Of a stretch of 64,000 nucleotides of DNA, positions 37,333 to 46,320 are shown one piece after another (position 1 is the first letter of the stretch; every line of letters starts with the position of its first letter). Position numbers and translations under genes: made by a program. Below the pieces are notes generated by a model. It was not told the origin of the DNA, did not search any database, and worked only from the letters and a program-made list of their open reading frames with translations. Where the stretch lies: assembly GCF_014196515.1 (NCBI RefSeq), contig NZ_JACIDV010000010.1, forward strand, positions 1 to 64,000, written 5' to 3'. The stretch is from Rhizobium skierniewicense (GTDB lineage: Bacteria; Pseudomonadota; Alphaproteobacteria; Rhizobiales; Rhizobiaceae).

Positions 37333-38548
37333 TCGCGGTGACGACCAGAGGAACGAGCGCTGGAAACCCATCCTTCTGATCATCGCCTCGATTGCCTGTG
37401 GGAGGATCGGCTGGAGCGGCGAGGTGCTTCTTCTCCCGCTCGCCATGTTCTTTCCGTTGCTCTGGGCAATGGCGCCGTCACGTATGATCGCCGCACTTGT
37501 TGCGGCGGGCTATTTCCTGGCGGCCTCGCGCGGATTGCCGCAGGGCGTGGCGAACTTCTATGCCGCCGATCTTTGGCCCGGTCTGGCGCTTTGGGTGATG
37601 GCTTCCGCATCCTTCGTCATCGTCCATGCAGTGTGCTGGACGAAACCTCGTGGCGGAGACTCTTCGGGGAAGAGGGGGACGGACGCGGCGAGAGCGCTCC
37701 GCTATCTGCTCGCCATGGCGCTGACAGGACTGCCGCCATTTGGCATCACGGGCTGGGCGCATCCGCTGACAGCCGCCGGCGTCTTGTTTCCCGGGCGGGG
37801 TTGGTCAGGCCTTGGCGCGACCGCGATCCTGTTGGTCCTCATGACCGGTCGAAGATGGCAAATCGCGGTCGCAGTCCTCGGAGGACTTTACGTCTGGTCC
37901 GCCACGAACTGGACGCCCCCGAAACTAACACCCGGATGGATGGCCGTCGATCTGAAACGAGGGGGAGACCTTGGGCGCGATGGCTCGCTTAACTATCACC
38001 GTGACCTGATCGCGACAGTGCGTCGGACGATTGCTGAGCAGCCGGACGTACATGTTGCGGTGCTGCCCGAAAGTGCGCTCGGCTTCTGGACGCCGACCGT
38101 TGCGCGGCTCTGGCGTGAAGGTCTCCGCGGCTCGGACCGCATCGTCATCGCTGGTGCTGCCGTCGTCGATCCCAAAGGCTACGACAATGTGATGGTGGCG
38201 ATATCGGCCGATAAATCGAACATCCTCTATCGCGAGCGCATGCCGGTTCCCGGATCGATGTGGCAACCATGGTTGCCATGGACCGGGCAAGGAGGTGGCG
38301 CGCGGGCCGACTTCTTCGGCAATCCGGTGGTTGAGGTTGACGGAGCAAGGGTCGCGCCGCTGATTTGCTACGAGCAGCTCATTCTCTGGCCGATCCTTCA
38401 ATCGATGCTGCACTCGCCCGAGGTGATCGTTGCCGTCGGCAATGGCTGGTGGACGGAAAACACATCGATCGTCGCAATCCAAAAAGCGAGCGTCTCAGCC
38501 TGGGCAAGGCTCTTTGACCTGCCCGTCGTTATGACCTTCAACACATAG
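37253..38548 (+). CDS. traB: TraB nitrilase-like membrane protein
   Basis: About 431 residues. The N-terminal half has five or six hydrophobic helices ([34 protein letters not shown]). The C-terminal half is a carbon-nitrogen hydrolase-like domain ([14 protein letters not shown] with the catalytic-type Glu; [12 protein letters not shown] with Cys). TraB raises conjugation frequency but is not essential in known plasmids. No ATG, GTG or TTG lies between the traF stop and the first helix. The ATG at 37253, inside traF, is the best candidate, with a TTG at 37265 as the alternative. Confidence 0.88.
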   Translation: MIVDTLARFRIPVWSAWRGRSSPSIRDRGDDQRNERWKPILLIIASIACGRIGWSGEVLLLPLAMFFPLLWAMAPSRMIAALVAAGYFLAASRGLPQGVANFYAADLWPGLALWVMASASFVIVHAVCWTKPRGGDSSGKRGTDAARALRYLLAMALTGLPPFGITGWAHPLTAAGVLFPGRGWSGLGATAILLVLMTGRRWQIAVAVLGGLYVWSATNWTPPKLTPGWMAVDLKRGGDLGRDGSLNYHRDLIATVRRTIAEQPDVHVAVLPESALGFWTPTVARLWREGLRGSDRIVIAGAAVVDPKGYDNVMVAISADKSNILYRERMPVPGSMWQPWLPWTGQGGGARADFFGNPVVEVDGARVAPLICYEQLILWPILQSMLHSPEVIVAVGNGWWTENTSIVAIQKASVSAWARLFDLPVVMTFNT

Positions 38549-38560
38549 GGAGTACCCGGG

Positions 38561-39190
38561 ATGCTCGATGCCGTCCTTGTCCAGCAATGCGCCGACCCCT
38601 CCCTGAAGCCAGCAATCGTCGAGAAATTCATCGCGAAGGCAGGATCGCAGGATCCGCTGGCTGTCACCGTGCGCTCAGGCAACAGCATGGTTCTGGTGCC
38701 AAAGCCGACAACGCCGGAAGAGGCTTTGGCTCTCATCCGCGACAATCTCGGACGCAACACCGTTCGCGTTGGCATCACCCAGTATCCGGCAGGGGTCGGA
38801 ATCGTCGAGGCCGGTCAATTGAAGCCGGAAATGGTCGAGCCTTGTGAGAATATCCGCATGGGGACAGCACTGTTTGCCAAGGTCTTTCGCATCGTCATTA
38901 AATGGTACGGCAATCCCACAGCAAAAGACGTCCTGCCACAGGTTATGGATGATGCGGTCATCGCTTGGCAGACGGGATATTTTGAGGGGCTGGCGGTGTT
39001 TCGGGCCGAAGATCCTGGTCAGGGAAAACTTGCTCAACCCGCTTCAACCCAAAGTGACGAAGCCGAAACAAAAAACGACTCTCGCGAAAATCCAAGAGAT
39101 GAAGATGCTTCATCCGAAGCTGTCTCGTCTGATCCAAACAAGGCCGGCATCAGGATCGACCTGTCGGGGATCGGCGCTCAAGAGCGTTAA
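38561..39190 (+). CDS. traH: TraH conjugal transfer protein
   Basis: A 209-residue protein of the Ti TraH family, last in traAFBH: MLDAVLVQQCADPSLKPAIV, a TVRSGNSMVLVPKP segment and ITQYPAGVG, which resembles a lytic transglycosylase-type domain. The C-terminal 55 residues are hydrophilic and acidic. It begins 12 bases after traB. Confidence 0.88.
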   Translation: MLDAVLVQQCADPSLKPAIVEKFIAKAGSQDPLAVTVRSGNSMVLVPKPTTPEEALALIRDNLGRNTVRVGITQYPAGVGIVEAGQLKPEMVEPCENIRMGTALFAKVFRIVIKWYGNPTAKDVLPQVMDDAVIAWQTGYFEGLAVFRAEDPGQGKLAQPASTQSDEAETKNDSRENPRDEDASSEAVSSDPNKAGIRIDLSGIGAQER

Positions 39191-39340
39191 GCCTGCCGCC
39201 AGAGTGCGATGAAATTGGAATCGCGCCACCCGGACTCCCTGCAGGCTTGCCGCTGCCTGCAGCATATTCAGCTCGGACGGATCATTGAAGACGCTCCAGA
39301 TCAACACAATATCTTTCGCACGGTGTATGCGGAGGCGATC

Positions 39341-39799
39341 ATGTGGTTAGAGATGCCAATAGGTAAGTATAAGGGTAAAACGCTACCGCAGTTGTTGCTG
39401 ACGGACCCGGACTATTTTTTCTGGGCGATGGAGCAGGATGACTTTTTCAGGGGCGGTCTTGCAAAGCAGGCAGCCGACATCCTCCGTAAAGCCCGCCGCA
39501 TCAAGATCCCCAAACCGGATCCCGCTAACTGGCGCGTCGAGTATTTTCTGACACCCGACGGTAAGTTCGCGCATTTCGACATTGTCGAGGCTGATCGCGC
39601 ACCGCATGTCGGCTCAAGCAGGACTTCCCGCTCGCCGACGCTCGATTTCGCATATGTCCGCCAGACGCGGGACTACGACAAACTTGGATACAAGCACTTC
39701 ATCAAGAGCTTCAAATACTTCTATTTTGGGAGCTTTGATGTGCGGCTTAACAAGGCGAAATGCGAAGCGTTCTTCGACAATCCAGCGAATTTCAGTTAG
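39341..39799 (+). CDS. DUF3820-like hypothetical protein
   Basis: 152 residues from the ATG at 39341, with ggaggcg just upstream. The N-terminus, MWLEMPIGKYKGKTLPQLLL followed by DPDYFFWAMEQ, matches the DUF3820 motif (M-P-x-G-K-Y-K-G) seen next to exonuclease domains. The C-terminal half has no recognised domain. It is more AT-rich than the tra genes and seems a later insertion after traH. Confidence 0.65.
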   Translation: MWLEMPIGKYKGKTLPQLLLTDPDYFFWAMEQDDFFRGGLAKQAADILRKARRIKIPKPDPANWRVEYFLTPDGKFAHFDIVEADRAPHVGSSRTSRSPTLDFAYVRQTRDYDKLGYKHFIKSFKYFYFGSFDVRLNKAKCEAFFDNPANFS

Positions 39800-39824
39800 T
39801 TCTAACGCGTCTAAGGCAGGATGA

Positions 39825-40258
39825 ATTAAGGGCAGCAACTCGAAGCCTATCAGCCCATGGAAAGCCTCCCGCGGTCCGATCAAGGTCGATCGGTACTCGT
39901 TTGGAGCGGCCAAGGCGGTAAACGCCTTGTTAACTGGGCCAATTGCAGTTCTTCCTTCGGCTGAAGGGGAGATAGTCCTGCCGTTCAGGATCGGGATCAA
40001 TGATGACATCGAGAGATTGTTGAGACCGGGTGCGGCACTGTCGGATCTGCACAAAGCGCTGCGCCGGTACACGCACAGTGCGGCGTATCTTTATGCGACC
40101 GCGCGGCCGGATGCCTTGCGCCATGATATGTTGGTGAACCCTTCGGCGCCGTCAGAGATGAGGATCGGCTGAACGCCCGTCAGACTTTCCTGATCGTTCA
40201 GGAACGACGCAAGCAGCGCCGCGAGCAACGTGAAAGCGAAAAATTAGCTCAAAACTAA
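39825..40258 (+). pseudogene. ProQ/FinO-family gene, decayed second copy
   Basis: Without a usable start codon, the frame reads AVNALLTGPIAVLPSAEGEI, VLPFRIGIND, LHKALRRYTHSAAYLYATAR, DALRHDM. This parallels the intact ProQ-like protein at 24059. After a frameshift near 40150 the equivalent of DEADRLSAQ continues as DEDRLNARQTFLIVQERRKQ in another frame, ending at 40258. It was probably a paralogue that lost its N-terminus and frame. Confidence 0.8.
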
Positions 40259-40595
40259 TCCGACAGGCGCGTGAAATCATCTCTGACGGCGGTTTCGTGA
40301 AAAATTGCACCTACGCGATCCTCATCACGACTGGCTTCTCCATGGAATGACTCTTATAAGGGTGGTTGACGCAGTACGCGCTGCGTTGCGGCTTAGAATC
40401 CGCAGATGAACGGTTGGCGCTGACCGGAATGGCGCCAGGAACCCTCTGACTTTGTGTCCGGGGGCCTGCGGCGTATGTCCAGGCTCCGGCTAAAGGTCGC
40501 AGGGCCGATTCATCTCGGATTCTAACCCCCGGCAAGGGTTCACAGGGTTCAACGTCAGCGGGGGCGTACCGCGGCCAACCAGGGTTAGGTGAGGA
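40259..40595 (+). promoter_or_regulatory. traM leader region
   Basis: 337 bases without a gene. Several short GC-rich palindromes are present. No sequence as good as the tra box at 33322 is visible, although traM is TraR-activated in known Ti plasmids. The region ends with ggttaggtgagga as the traM ribosome-binding site. Confidence 0.4.
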
Positions 40596-40904
40596 ATGGA
40601 ACTGGAAGATGCAATCGTAACGAATAAGGTCGAGCTCCGCCCATTGATCGGGCTGACGCGAGGATTACCTCCGGCGGATCTGGAAACCATCACGGTTGAC
40701 GCTATCAGGACGCACCGGCGATTGGTGGCAAAAGCCGATGAACTCTTCCAGGCTCTCCCGGAGACCTACAAAACCGGAAAAGAAGCCGGCGGCCCACAGC
40801 ATGTTCGATACATTGAAGCGATCATCGAAATGCATGCGCAGATGAGCGCCGTGAAAACCTTGATCAGTATTCTTGGCTTCATTCCCAAGGTCGTCGTCAA
40901 CTGA
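40596..40904 (+). CDS. traM: TraM antiactivator of quorum sensing
   Basis: A 102-residue protein matching Ti TraM over its full length: MELEDAIVTNKVELRPLIGL, TRGLPPADLETITVDAIRTH, ending LISILGFIPKVVVN. TraM binds TraR and blocks its DNA binding, so conjugation waits for a quorum. Here it lies apart from traR, which is at 47527. Confidence 0.95.
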   Translation: MELEDAIVTNKVELRPLIGLTRGLPPADLETITVDAIRTHRRLVAKADELFQALPETYKTGKEAGGPQHVRYIEAIIEMHAQMSAVKTLISILGFIPKVVVN

Positions 40905-41350
40905 CAGCTGGCAAAGTCAAGTGCGGACAATCATCGTGTGAGGGCGGATATGGCTGTATCGCTTGGTTTACGTGCTTAAGCTGCGCGTCTAGTGGTGGCG
41001 TCGCCCATCGTGTTCCTCAGCGGGTGCCGGCTTGATCTGTGTCGTCAATCGTTTCGATTATTTCGTAGGTTTTGATGAGCCTCTAGATGCCTTCATTCAG
41101 TGACACACGCGCCACATCCGGCGAAACTGCGCGGATCTGAATTTTCACGAGATAAGCCGATTTCCAAATTCAGGATACTCGGCCGCCTCGCGCTTGAACT
41201 GGTGAACTGCCTCACCGGCGGCATCCGAACTCTCGTAAAAGTAAAGGACCATGACCCCGGCTCGGACAAAACAGAATTGACTAAGTCACAATCACAGGCC
41301 CGATTGACAGTGACCCTTCCTGCGCCCATCGTCGTCTCCGACTCCGCATA

Positions 41351-41821
41351 ATTATTGGCGGCGCTAAATTGCGCATCTCGGTTACGCCGCAGGCAAGAGT
41401 GACCCGGTAATTTGCACCCTTCACTATCATGCCCCTTCAACGAGCGGATCAGCGCCTTCAGCACGTCAGGTGCGGTATCAGCCTCGACCTTCAAAACACA
41501 AACGCCCTTGCAACCGATCTCAATGCGCGATGGTTTTACCGAGCGCTTCGCAGTCGTAGGTTTGGCCGTCGCATTCGGCCGCTCCGCTTCACTGATCGGC
41601 TCCGACGCAATCAGCGCAACAGCAGGAACGAAACCACTGGGTTGGTCGCCGCGAACTTCCCTGCGCCGGGTGTAAATCTGCTGGGGACGGATATCGTGCC
41701 GATGGGCGACATCCACGATCCTTGCGCCTGAAGCGGCAGCCTCTTCCAATATCTGTAGCTTATCGTCATCAGACCAGTCACGCCGACGCTCGACCCCTGT
41801 CAAAATCTTCATAAGGTCCAT
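41351..41821 (-). mobile_element. IS66-family remnant (tnpA, start of tnpB)
   Basis: The minus strand encodes an IS66 OrfA/TnpA-like protein (RRRDWSDDDKLQILEEAAAS, VDVAHRHDIRPQQIYTRRRE, then SRIEIGCKGVCVLKVEADTA) up to about 41430. An overlapping tnpB start follows (MIVKGANYRVTLACGVTEMR; compare GVTDMRKG in active elements), which breaks off at about 41351. tnpB is truncated and no tnpC follows. Confidence 0.75.
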
Positions 41822-42044
41822 AGTTTATCCGCGATGACGTCGCTGACGACAAAGTTATGGACGTAACTTCCGATGTTCGATGAAAATTTCTACTACAGGC
41901 TCACCGGACGCTTACGATCCACCGCTATATTCGATAGGTTTGATGGCTTGGACTCCAGCGTCGAGGCCCCCTTCGATTTTCCAGTTCAACAGCCTAATCC
42001 GCTCGAAAATCACTCAGACAGCGCGGCATGACGGCAAACAGAAA

Positions 42045-42057
42045 TTTCAGTTGAAAC
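42045..42057 (+). promoter_or_regulatory. vir box upstream of virF
   Basis: tttcagttgaaac is a near-perfect VirG site, 73 bases before the virF start. Confidence 0.85.
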
Positions 42058-42129
42058 GTTATTCTTATAACCGGCGCGGTCTTATTTGATATTGTGGTCG
42101 GATCGCAAGATTTCCGCGGAGTGAGATAT

Positions 42130-43071
42130 ATGCAGAATATTGTATCCAATTCACAGACACAGCGGCAACCCATAGAAAAAGAGGTGTCACCCTTCCATCG
42201 CGTAATGAGCGACGATCTGATCTCCCGGATCGTGGATGGCATGGTCACTAACGATCCTGTTGAGACTGCAAGGAATATCTCAAACCTTAAGCTCTCTAAT
42301 AAATCTGTAAAGGAAAGTGTTGAGCGTAGTGCTGGAGGAAGATTTCACGGACAAATCAATAGACTTGGCGCAGCAAGCAAGGCCTTATATGACCACGCGG
42401 TTCCCACAGAAGGATTCTCTGAGCATCCTGAGTTTCGTCCAGCCTTGCCAAGGGACTACGCCCTGGCCGGGGAGAGAATTGATGCAATCGGGGGAACTTT
42501 AAAGCTGCAAACACCGCAACGAAAATCAGCGCTCGTAGATCATATATTGAATATCGCAGAACCGTACGATCAAGGTCACGCGCTTGAGTATGTTGCGCCC
42601 CATGTCGGTGAATTTAGCTCGGAAGATCGTCGACGTCTTGTCGAGAAAATGCTTGAGCACTTTTCCACCCCCTTTACCGATGAGTTGCCAAGCGATGAAA
42701 ACTTCAGTGGAACTTACGCCTTGTTCAAGGCATTGCCCCACATGGAAGATAGCCTGAAGGCGAGGATGCTTGATACCGTGGTCAATAATCCTGATATGGC
42801 AGCACTCATTCAATCGCAGAAGGAACGCTATGATTGGTTGAGGGCGCAAGATGAGTACGAGAAGGCCACTTGGCGCTCCACGCAAAAGCCAACTGTCGAT
42901 GAGCGGCTGGCAGACATAGAAAGTTCAGTTAGAAGCAATCTCAGCCTCGGTCAAGGCAGTGACCTTGAGAAGATGCGCTCTGCAAGGCCCCTGCAACAGA
43001 CTATAAGTGACACCCTCAATCTCGCGCGTGAAGAACTCAAAAGCCGCGCCCCCGACGTCCGAGGGAGGTAA
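42130..43071 (+). CDS. virF: VirF-like F-box effector (long form)
   Basis: A 313-residue protein. Residues about 22-60 align with the F-box of octopine VirF: MSDDLISRIVDGMVTNDPVE, TARNISNLKLSNKSV (octopine: LPDHVLTEVAKRLATNNPVE). It would recruit plant Skp1-type SCF ubiquitin ligase to strip VirE2 and VIP1 from T-DNA. The C-terminus (LKSRAPDVRGR) has the Arg-rich export signature. It is longer than the 202-residue octopine VirF and resembles the form recalled for nopaline plasmids. The leading Leu-Pro of the F-box is replaced by VM. The ATG at 42130 follows cggagtgag. Confidence 0.85.
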   Translation: MQNIVSNSQTQRQPIEKEVSPFHRVMSDDLISRIVDGMVTNDPVETARNISNLKLSNKSVKESVERSAGGRFHGQINRLGAASKALYDHAVPTEGFSEHPEFRPALPRDYALAGERIDAIGGTLKLQTPQRKSALVDHILNIAEPYDQGHALEYVAPHVGEFSSEDRRRLVEKMLEHFSTPFTDELPSDENFSGTYALFKALPHMEDSLKARMLDTVVNNPDMAALIQSQKERYDWLRAQDEYEKATWRSTQKPTVDERLADIESSVRSNLSLGQGSDLEKMRSARPLQQTISDTLNLAREELKSRAPDVRGR

Positions 43072-43782
43072 CCTCAATTATTTCGTAGAATTGTTGCGAA
43101 CTACGAGACGACGACGAGAACCATGTGTCGCGCGATCCGGCGTTATCGACAGTGTTGGCGAAAAGATCAAGGCGCTCTCGTGGGGTACGTGAGACGTTTT
43201 GGCTCACCGAGCCGCAATATCATTTGTCCACTCAGGTTTGCTTTGTTTCACAGAAATTCGCCTCGATCAACCGAAGGTCCCCCAAGAAGGAAACTTCTCC
43301 TAGCACATCAAATCCAGCGTCTGCCAAGGTCAGGATACCGTCGATTTCAACGCCTCCGGCGATCTAAACTTCGGGAATTTGTGTCGGTGCACATGTTGCT
43401 CGCACTTACGGTAGGCCGCGCCAGACGCTTTGCACATCCCATCCCGCTTGGGCGGAGCCTCGAACATTCGAGCATATTCGCGGCTAAATTGCTGGACACT
43501 TTCGTCGCCAACCCTTGCAGCGGCGCTGTCGGCATTCAGGTGTTTTGTCACCATCAGATTTCCTTGCGGCGCAGACTCGAAGGGTCTTCTGGTATTGAAC
43601 ATGACTGGTTCCAGTTGGGTGGCGAAAGTTGTGATGGAACGTGGATGGCGGACTTGATGATGGGCATACTTGCCTTCCGCCGCGGTCGGCCATAGTACCC
43701 AGCGCAAGAATTGAGACGGCTAAGACTTCGCTCTATATGTTGATCGATCTCCTTAAGGAACGCGATCTGTCGGTGCACCTAA
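43072..43782. other. Intergenic region after virF
   Basis: About 700 bases with short overlapping frames on both strands. The best candidate is the minus-strand frame at 43330-43602, listed separately. There is no vir box or recognisable transposase. Confidence 0.4.
43330..43602 (-). CDS. Possible small protein, unrecognised
   Basis: A 90-residue frame from an internal ATG: MFNTRRPFESAPQGNLMVTK, then FSREYARMFEAPPKRDGMCK and a basic C-terminus (HRHKFPKFRSPEALKSTVS). Composition looks protein-like and basic. Competing frames exist on the other strand and no clear ribosome-binding site is visible. It could be a fragment of a larger effector gene. Confidence 0.3.
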   Translation of the reverse strand: MFNTRRPFESAPQGNLMVTKHLNADSAAARVGDESVQQFSREYARMFEAPPKRDGMCKASGAAYRKCEQHVHRHKFPKFRSPEALKSTVS

Positions 43783-44136
43783 TCAAACGTCTTGGACGTC
43801 AAATCCGTTGTCATAAAAGTCACGAACAATAACGAGAAGGTCAGCAAATTCGACCTCAATGCAAAGCTCGCGATACCCGCGGACAAAAACAGAATGTCTA
43901 TCAAAACGATGGTGGCTAAATTTTTCGACTATCAAATAGTCGACTTTTCGATCAATGCATAATTGCACGCAATCTCTTACCTGCAACTCTGCCTCACAGA
44001 TATACACAATCGTGCACGAAGAAGAGTTTGATGACCTTTCCCGTTTGACGGACACCCGCCATGGTCTCATCAACAGGCTTTTTGCTGCTTCAAGAAATTT
44101 GCACATCAATGCTTGGCCCTCTTTCTGGGTCGGCAT
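43783..44136 (-). CDS. Putative vir-regulated protein, unrecognised
   Basis: 117 residues from the ATG at 44136 (or 44106). The C-terminal 75 residues look like an alpha/beta domain: CTIVYICEAELQVRDCVQLC, IDRKVDYLIVEKFSHHRFDR, VEFADLLVIVRDFYDNGFDV. The alternating hydrophobic strands recall small ACT- or resolvase-type folds, but no family can be named. The start lies about 50 bases downstream of a perfect vir box at 44183, so it is probably VirG-induced. Accessory genes such as virK, virL and virM of other Ti plasmids are possible relatives. Confidence 0.55.
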   Translation of the reverse strand: MPTQKEGQALMCKFLEAAKSLLMRPWRVSVKRERSSNSSSCTIVYICEAELQVRDCVQLCIDRKVDYLIVEKFSHHRFDRHSVFVRGYRELCIEVEFADLLVIVRDFYDNGFDVQDV

Positions 44137-44182
44137 ATTGGTGCATTGAGCAGTCCTAGCAATGCATGTTGGAAAAAACCGC

Positions 44183-44196
44183 GTTTCAACTGAAAC
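44183..44196. promoter_or_regulatory. Palindromic vir box
   Basis: gtttcaactgaaac reads gtttcagttgaaac on the minus strand and matches the VirG site on both strands. It sits upstream of the minus-strand gene ending at 43783 and could also serve rightward transcription. Confidence 0.8.
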
Positions 44197-44505
44197 ACTG
44201 AATTTATTTTGGCAGGTTCCGAGCAGAAACAAAAAGCAAGGCTACATACTTCGCCGGCGTTCCAAACGTTCGTTAAGTTGGTCGGTCTCCTTTGTTCCAC
44301 CGAGTTCGCATGAGGGGTCGAAAGATGGCGTGCTCGATTTGATGGTCGAACTGCTGCAAATTCCGTCTTTGGCCTAGCGCGCCGTCACAAAGGTGGTGCG
44401 CGTTGACTCACCAGATACTTCTTAGCCGTGTGATTTAATTCGTTAGCGTTGAGTAACGAGGGATGTCGCTCCCAGCATACCCCGGCAGCAAACCGATCGC
44501 GAATG

Positions 44506-44518
44506 TTACCGTTGAAAC
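44506..44518 (+). promoter_or_regulatory. vir-box-like site upstream of the HAD gene
   Basis: ttaccgttgaaac lies 133 bases before the HAD phosphatase start and matches the vir-box half GTTGAAAC well. Confidence 0.5.
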
Positions 44519-44650
44519 ACAGTTTCTGTTTAACCAGCATTCAGGGAGTGATAGACCTGAAGCGAGATCGCCGCCAACAGGAACAACCCTAGTATTCCTG
44601 ATATATTTTTGATGGAAATATGGCGTGCATACGAAATATGGAAAGTATGA

Positions 44651-45283
44651 ATGGCTAAAAATGATGCTTATAAGCTAATTATATTTGATTTTGATGGTAC
44701 ATTGGCCGACAGCGGCGCCTGGATGATACGCGCTCTGAGGGAAATGTCCGAACGTCACCGATTCGTATCGCCCAGCGACACTCAGATTGAATATCTGCGG
44801 GGCCTTTCAGTTTGCCAGGTTCTGAAGTGGATGAGAGTACCGGTGTGGCGCATTCCTCTGATCGTGAGAGACTTGCGTAAACTGGCTCGCGAAGCCACGT
44901 TCGATATGTTCCCTAGGACAGAAAAGGTCTTGTTTCTCCTCCAAGATCAAGGGGTCGAGCTTGCAATCTTAAGTTCGAACAGCGTTGAAAATATTCAGCG
45001 CGTGCTCGGGCCATTGGAGAGATACTTTGCTTATATAGAGGGCAGCTCGCCAATATTTGGGAAGGGCAAAAGGATCAATAAGATACTTCGTCGGTTTGAA
45101 AGGTCCCGGAATGAAGTGCTTCTTGTCGGAGATGAGGTACGTGATATTGAGGCAGCGATGAGTCAAAACGTTGCCTCCGCGGGAGTTACGTGGGGTTATG
45201 CTAAGAGAGAGGCTTTGGCGTGCAGCAATCCCACGCACATTCTAGAAGATATTGAGGATCTAATAGACTTGAAACCTCTCTAA
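44651..45283 (+). CDS. HAD-superfamily phosphatase, probably vir-regulated
   Basis: A 210-residue phosphoglycolate-phosphatase-like hydrolase. It has motif I FDFDGTLADS (nucleophile Asp in DFDGT), a helical cap (about residues 20-85), motif II LAILSSNS, the Lys region GKGKRINKIL and motif IV VGDEVRDIEA. It should dephosphorylate a small metabolite; the substrate is unknown. Its place among vir-box genes suggests it is one of the accessory vir phosphatases. Codon use is AT-richer than the tra genes. Confidence 0.8.
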   Translation: MAKNDAYKLIIFDFDGTLADSGAWMIRALREMSERHRFVSPSDTQIEYLRGLSVCQVLKWMRVPVWRIPLIVRDLRKLAREATFDMFPRTEKVLFLLQDQGVELAILSSNSVENIQRVLGPLERYFAYIEGSSPIFGKGKRINKILRRFERSRNEVLLVGDEVRDIEAAMSQNVASAGVTWGYAKREALACSNPTHILEDIEDLIDLKPL

Positions 45284-45289
45284 AGAAGG

Positions 45290-45309
45290 AGAGCTACGCT
45301 CGTAGCTCT
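45290..45309 (+). terminator. Hairpin after the HAD gene
   Basis: A perfect 9-bp stem, agagctacg-ct-cgtagctct, starts seven bases after the stop. There is no T-run. Confidence 0.55.
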
Positions 45310-45745
45310 ACTACATCATATTCACATTGAAATTGCCGCACATATGTCGGGAAGGGCTGAAAGCGGATGCCATCAGTCGTTCAACGTGCCCTAGCCTTGC
45401 TTCAGAAGCATAACATGCACGATCAAGAGCCTGGACTGCGGCATTCAACGGATGCCTACGTCGAAGCGGGCACTTAAGCATTTCGACGCCATGTGTAGCG
45501 CGCGATTAAATGTCGACTGAATTAGGCGGCGTCTTCAACATAGACTGGGCCAGATGCATGTCCACGAGAACCAATTGATGAGCAGTCTGATGATTGTTCT
45601 CTTGTCCGGCGCCGCGATACTGATCCACTGGGAAACGGCCTACGTAGCACGTTAACACTGCTGTGTTTAATCCAAGTTTATTAACGAAACGAATCTCTTG
45701 CTATCGATAATTACCTATCGCGTCTTGCAGCCGAATGAGGCAAAC
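45310..45745. other. Intergenic region, no gene seen
   Basis: 436 bases with only short open frames. No vir box, repeat or transposase fragment could be recognised. Confidence 0.4.
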
Positions 45746-45958
45746 ATGAAAACGTCGACCAAAAAAATGCTTGTCTACGCCGCGATAATTTTCACTCCAG
45801 GATTTATATATTTTCCACTATATAAAATTTTGCTCACTCTTTATAGTGAAGATTCAGGAGATACATATTTTTGTCAGTTCTATACGGAGTTCTCATTTTT
45901 TTGGATAATGGGATTACTGGTTTTTGCCTTGTCAACGATGCTTAAAAAGAAGCCTTAG
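45746..45958 (+). CDS. Small two-helix membrane protein
   Basis: A 70-residue protein from the ATG at 45746 with ggcaaac upstream: KKMLVYAAIIFTPGFIYFPLYKILLTL (first helix), a short acidic loop with one Cys, then FSFFWIMGLLVFALSTML (second helix) and a Lys tail. The base composition is AT-rich. No function recognised. Confidence 0.5.
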   Translation: MKTSTKKMLVYAAIIFTPGFIYFPLYKILLTLYSEDSGDTYFCQFYTEFSFFWIMGLLVFALSTMLKKKP

Positions 45959-46208
45959 TTTTCCTTACGCCGCGCGGAAATTCTAACAAGCTTCAACGGG
46001 CGTGGGGTCAACCTGGTGGTCTCCAGCGTTAAATGACGACACCTTGTCGGCGTTACCGCGCATATTCTAAGCCAACGAAGTGATCAGCTTTGAACGGCTG
46101 TCACGGCACCCTTTCGTTTGCGCGAGACGGGATTATCTGGGGTCATCGTTGCCGAGCGGTGCGGGTTGAGTACCGCAATGCCGCACAGCCTGCCTCGGCA
46201 GAAGCATG

Positions 46209-46221
46209 TTACAACTGAAAT
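46209..46221 (+). promoter_or_regulatory. vir box upstream of virR
   Basis: ttacaactgaaat matches the VirG consensus (TNCAAYTGAAAY) and lies 100 bases before virR. Confidence 0.7.
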
Positions 46222-46320
46222 CAAATGCGGCGAACCTGAAATAACCCGTTAACTCACCTCTTACAAGATTCTGCGAGCGAAGCGATATCTGTTGGCTCAC
46301 TAGACTTGGCAGGAGCTGTC

